Shown here: one piece after another, positions 7,159 to 9,203 of the stretch
Position numbering within the stretch: the first letter of the stretch is position 1
Layout: each line of letters begins with the position of its first letter
NCBI GenBank assembly: GCA_028871775.1
Contig: JAGWMH010000063.1
Location: forward strand, 1 to 9,203
Length of the DNA stretch: 9,203 nucleotides
Source of the DNA: Betaproteobacteria bacterium
GTDB lineage: Bacteria > Pseudomonadota > Gammaproteobacteria > Burkholderiales > Gallionellaceae
Reading direction: 5' to 3'
Notes under the pieces: model-generated
Databases searched by the model: none
Seen by the model: the letters and a program-made list of their open reading frames with translations, nothing else
Told to the model about the DNA's origin: nothing
Program-made: the position numbers and the translations under genes

Positions 7159-7827
7159 TCATGCCGCCGTTTGCCCACCCTGCTCAAGCAGCGTGCCGAT
7201 TTCTTCCAGCGAAGGCAGTTCCTGCAGGGAGCGCAAGTTGAGATCGTCGAGCAGTTGTTTGGTGGTGGCAAATAGCTCCGGCTTGCCCGGTGTGTCGCGC
7301 GTGCCGATGGTTTCAATCCAGCCGCGCACTTCCAGTGTCTTGAGGATTTGCGAGGACACGGCCACGCCGCGAATTTCCTCGATGTCGCCGCGCGTCACCG
7401 GTTGGCGGTAGGCGATGATGGCGAGCGTCTCCATCACCGCACGCGAATAGCGCGGCGGCTTCTGCGGGTTGAGACGGTCCAGGTAGGGTTGCATCTCGGG
7501 GCGGGCGCGGAAGCGCCAGCCGTTCGCCACACGGTTGAGTTCCACGCCGCTGCCCGAATATTCCTTAGCCAGTTGTTCGAGCAGTTCTTCGATGTGCCTG
7601 TTCTCCAGCGGCGCATCGCCGAGTTTTTTCAGCTCGGCCAGCGACAGCGGTTCCTGCGCGGTCAGCAGGGCGGCTTCCAGGGTTTTCTTGAGTTGCGCCG
7701 CATCTATCGGTACCGCGCCCCCTTCGGAGGGCGCTTCGACAGGCCTGTCTTGAGCTTCGTCGAAAGGCTCGGCACGAACGGTCAATTGTGTATCAGCTTG
7801 CGATAAGGCTGCGGCTTGCTCGGACAT
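7159..7827 (-). CDS. scpB: Segregation and condensation protein B
   Basis: 222 residues. ScpB dimers bind ScpA and the SMC (or MksB-type) ATPase to form bacterial condensin, which compacts and helps segregate the nucleoid. The two winged-helix domains are visible: first about residues 42-120 (LKKTLEAALLTAQEPLSLAE, GVELNRVANGWRFRARPE), second about 125-205 (YSRAVMETLAIIAYRQPVTR, then EIRGVAVSSQILKTLEVRGW and GRPE-like GKPELFATT). The ATG at 7827 follows GGGGA at about 6 bases and lies 35 bases inside the 3' end of scpA, so the genes are coupled. Residues 18-37 (PFDEAQDRPVEAPSEGG) are a translated DNA repeat in the N-terminal linker. The stop codon touches the MITE-like element. Confidence 0.94.
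   Translation of the reverse strand: MSEQAAALSQADTQLTVRAEPFDEAQDRPVEAPSEGGAVPIDAAQLKKTLEAALLTAQEPLSLAELKKLGDAPLENRHIEELLEQLAKEYSGSGVELNRVANGWRFRARPEMQPYLDRLNPQKPPRYSRAVMETLAIIAYRQPVTRGDIEEIRGVAVSSQILKTLEVRGWIETIGTRDTPGKPELFATTKQLLDDLNLRSLQELPSLEEIGTLLEQGGQTAA
7715..7776. repeat. In-frame palindromic repeat in the scpB N-terminal linker
   Basis: On the coding (minus) strand GCGCCCTC-CGAA-GGGGGCGC (7715-7734) forms an 8-bp stem with one U-G pair. Beside it TTCGAC (7735-7740) and GTCGAA (7759-7764) are a perfect inverted repeat, followed by GCTCGGCACGAACGG. The TTCGACAGGC...CACGAACGG pattern is one I recall as a dispersed proteobacterial repeat whose spurious translation reads PFDxAQDRP, exactly as seen here. 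The insertion adds about 20 residues without a frame change. Boundaries are approximate. Confidence 0.65.
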
Positions 7828-8599
7828 AGATATTCCCCAGTGTTTCGGATTGTGAGATTTCAACCAAGGTTTCCTTGGCCAGTTCCAGAATCGCGATAAA
7901 AGTGACAACCAGTTGCGGAATGCCGCCGCTCACGTCGAACAGGTTTTCAAATACCTCGAATTCGCCGTGCCGCAGCTGGCGCAACAGGCGCGTCATCTGT
8001 TCGCGCACCGATAGTTCCTCGCGCCGCACCTTGTGATGCGCGTTCTGTTTCGCGCGCGCCAGCAAGGCCAGCCATGCCTGGCGCAAATCTTCCACGGCGA
8101 CGTTCGGCAGGCGCTGCTCCACCGTGTGCTCGATCAGCACCTGCACCAATTCGAAATCGCGCCCGGCCTGCGGCAACTCGTTCAGTTTCTGCGCGGCGAG
8201 CTTCATCTGTTCGTACTCCAGCAGGCGGCGCATCAGTTCGGCGCGCGGGTCTTCCACGCCTTCTTCGCTGGCCTTGGGCGGACGCGGCAGCAGCATGCGC
8301 GACTTGATCTCGATCAGCACCGCCGCCATCAGCAGGTACTCGGCGGCCAGCTCCAGACGGTTGCGCTGCATGATCTCGATGTAATCCATGTATTGCTGCG
8401 TCAACTGTGCCATCGGAATGTCGAGGACGTCCAGGTTGTGCCTGCGAATCAGGTACAGCAGCAGGTCGAGCGGCCCCTGGAAGGTTTCCAGCACCACCTC
8501 CAGCGCATCCGGCGGGATATACAAGTCATGCGGCATCTCCAGCACGGGCTCGCCGTGGATGCGCGCGAGGGGTGTAATTTGCAGGTCGGTTTGGGTCAT
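7793..8599 (-). CDS. scpA: Segregation and condensation protein A
   Basis: 268 residues, typical of ScpA. It is the kleisin subunit bridging the SMC heads and binding ScpB. N-terminal kleisin part: LETFQGPLDLLLYLIRRHNL (about 37-56) and DVLDIPMAQLTQQYMDYI, then LAAEYLLMAAVLIEIKSRML (about 83-102). A variable middle (PRPPKASEEGVEDPRAEL) leads to the C-terminal winged helix, with VTFIAILELAKE. The ATG at 8599 follows 6 bases after the upstream gene's stop, with no obvious ribosome binding site, so coupling is likely. Its last 35 bases overlap scpB. Confidence 0.96.
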   Translation of the reverse strand: MTQTDLQITPLARIHGEPVLEMPHDLYIPPDALEVVLETFQGPLDLLLYLIRRHNLDVLDIPMAQLTQQYMDYIEIMQRNRLELAAEYLLMAAVLIEIKSRMLLPRPPKASEEGVEDPRAELMRRLLEYEQMKLAAQKLNELPQAGRDFELVQVLIEHTVEQRLPNVAVEDLRQAWLALLARAKQNAHHKVRREELSVREQMTRLLRQLRHGEFEVFENLFDVSGGIPQLVVTFIAILELAKETLVEISQSETLGNIYVRASRSLIAS

Positions 8600-8605
8600 A
8601 TCGAG

Positions 8606-8818
8606 TTAACGTCTACAGCAATCCCGTTGCAACTGAACCGGCGGGCACGGCACCGTACCATATGAGCAGAACACGCAGCAGTCCCCGGGCTTTGGGCGCA
8701 GCACGGTATGGCACGCAGTGCATTCATAAAAAAACTGGCAGGCATCAGTCGGCATGTTCTCCTCTTTCCTCGCGCCACAATGCGGACAGGTAATCACCGA
8801 TTGCAGGACAGCTTTCAT
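8606..8818 (-). CDS. GDCCVxC-type small cysteine-rich protein
   Basis: 70 residues with 11 Cys: CPHC (11-14), C27, CTAC (33-36), GDCCVFCSYGTVPCPP (46-60) and a terminal CC (67-68). The GDCCVFCSYG core is the name-giving motif of the GDCCVxC (seleno)protein family, some members of which, as I recall, carry selenocysteine; this copy uses only Cys codons. Function is unknown; the paired Cys suggest metal binding or thiol redox chemistry in the cytoplasm (no signal peptide or membrane segment). It starts 1 base after the trpS stop and ends 6 bases before scpA, so it lies inside that transcription unit. I recall relatives near mercury genes, but nothing of that kind is here. Confidence 0.82.
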   Translation of the reverse strand: MKAVLQSVITCPHCGARKEENMPTDACQFFYECTACHTVLRPKPGDCCVFCSYGTVPCPPVQLQRDCCRR

Positions 8819-8819
8819 G

Positions 8820-9203
8820 CTAGCTGTAACTCAGCCCCATAGCCTCACGCACATCGCGCATGGTCTCGCCTGCCAGCCTGCGCGCCTTCTCACAGCCATC
8901 GGCGATGATGTTGCGCACCAGTGTCGGGTCGTCCAGGTATTGCTGGGCGCGTTCGCGCATCGGCTTCTGCTCTTCCAGTACCGCATCTATCACCGGCTGT
9001 TTGCATTCGATGCAGCCGATACCTGCCGTGGTGCAGCCACGCTGCACCCATTGTTTGGTGTCCTCGCTGGAATACACCTGATGCAGCGGCCATACCGGGC
9101 ACTTTTCCGGAGTGCCAGGATCACTGCGCCGCACGCGCGCCGGGTCGGTGGGCATGGTGCGGATCTTTCTGGCCACGCTGGCCTCATCCTCGCGCAGGGT
9201 GAT
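8820..9203 (-). CDS. trpS: Tryptophanyl-tRNA synthetase, C-terminal part (cut by window edge)
   Basis: The last 127 residues of TrpS; the N-terminal catalytic part with HIGH and KMSKS motifs lies beyond 9203. The frame is open to the edge (ITLREDEASVARKIRTMPTD). TDPARVRRSDPG, KCPVWPLHQVYSS, GCTTAGIGCIECKQPVIDAV and REAMGLSYS at the end match the class Ic TrpS C-terminal anticodon-binding domain. The form with CPVW, GC and GCIECK is the longer type common in betaproteobacteria, in which these Cys may bind metal. It charges tRNA-Trp in the cytoplasm. The stop TAG (8822-8820) is one base before the start of the GDCCVxC gene. Confidence 0.96.
   Translation of the reverse strand: MTLREDEASVARKIRTMPTDPARVRRSDPGTPEKCPVWPLHQVYSSEDTKQWVQRGCTTAGIGCIECKQPVIDAVLEEQKPMRERAQQYLDDPTLVRNIIADGCEKARRLAGETMRDVREAMGLSYS

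Larger units (their letters stand above)
6921..7159. mobile_element. MITE-like element, long copy with two nested insertions
   Basis: 239 bases with imperfect terminal inverted repeats (6921-6947 and 7133-7159, 21 of 27 matching). It aligns with the reverse complement of 2105-2229; shared blocks include GAAGGTGAAACAAGGCGGC, AGCGAACGACG and GTGTCACCGATGAA, with small differences. Two blocks are extra here: 6956-7013 and about 7048-7107, both hairpin-forming. The outer end coincides with the last base of the scpB stop codon (7159), and the other end lies 10 bases from the methyltransferase GTG. No flanking duplication is evident. Confidence 0.78.

Noticed and set aside
7828..7908. Earlier scpB start at 7908
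   Set aside because: It would add 27 residues read out of frame within scpA; the ATG at 7827 has a GGGGA site and the expected short overlap.
8606..8818. Selenocysteine insertion in the GDCCVxC protein
   Set aside because: The core motif is encoded by Cys codons throughout and there is no in-frame TGA inside it.

Overview
The window reads as chromosomal DNA of a betaproteobacterium, most likely of the Nitrosomonadales/Gallionellaceae type. This rests on the protein flavour and on the gene orders exbB-exbD-lpxK-ycaR-kdsB-adk and trpS-scpA-scpB; it is an inference from remembered family sequences, not a database result. Almost every gene is a housekeeping gene.

Layout. 1-735 (minus) is the 5' part of xseA, cut by the window edge. 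736-1069 is an AT-rich divergent intergenic region with DnaA-box-like sites. 1070-5385 (plus) is a tight operon: a proton-channel pair (exbB, exbD), the lipid A kinase lpxK, the small Trm112-like ycaR, the CMP-Kdo synthetase kdsB, adk and a GlcG/HbpS-like gene. A gamma-carbonic-anhydrase-like gene (5605-6135) follows after a repeat-rich gap. From the other side a minus-strand series runs trpS (partial) - GDCCVxC-type small Cys-rich protein - scpA - scpB - repeat element - TrmH/SpoU methyltransferase. The methyltransferase ends inside the carbonic-anhydrase gene in a 44-bp convergent overlap.

The genes serve the cell envelope (Kdo and lipid A phosphorylation, energised transport across the envelope), nucleotide balance (adk), chromosome segregation (ScpAB) and translation/RNA modification (TrpS, SpoU-type methylase, possibly YcaR).

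The unusual part is a layer of small non-coding mobile or palindromic repeats in and between these genes. (i) A MITE-like element with ~27-bp terminal inverted repeats is present twice in opposite orientation, at 2105-2229 and 6921-7159. The first copy is flanked by AAATAA on both sides, and removing it rebuilds a one-base stop/start overlap (TAATG) between exbD and lpxK. (ii) The second copy carries two nested hairpin insertions. One of them has a relative that sits in frame inside kdsB, where about 40 extra codons separate two conserved motifs. (iii) scpB carries another in-frame palindromic repeat in its N-terminal linker. (iv) The gap before the carbonic-anhydrase gene is also built of hairpins. 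I see no tRNA, rRNA, CRISPR array, transposase or phage gene.
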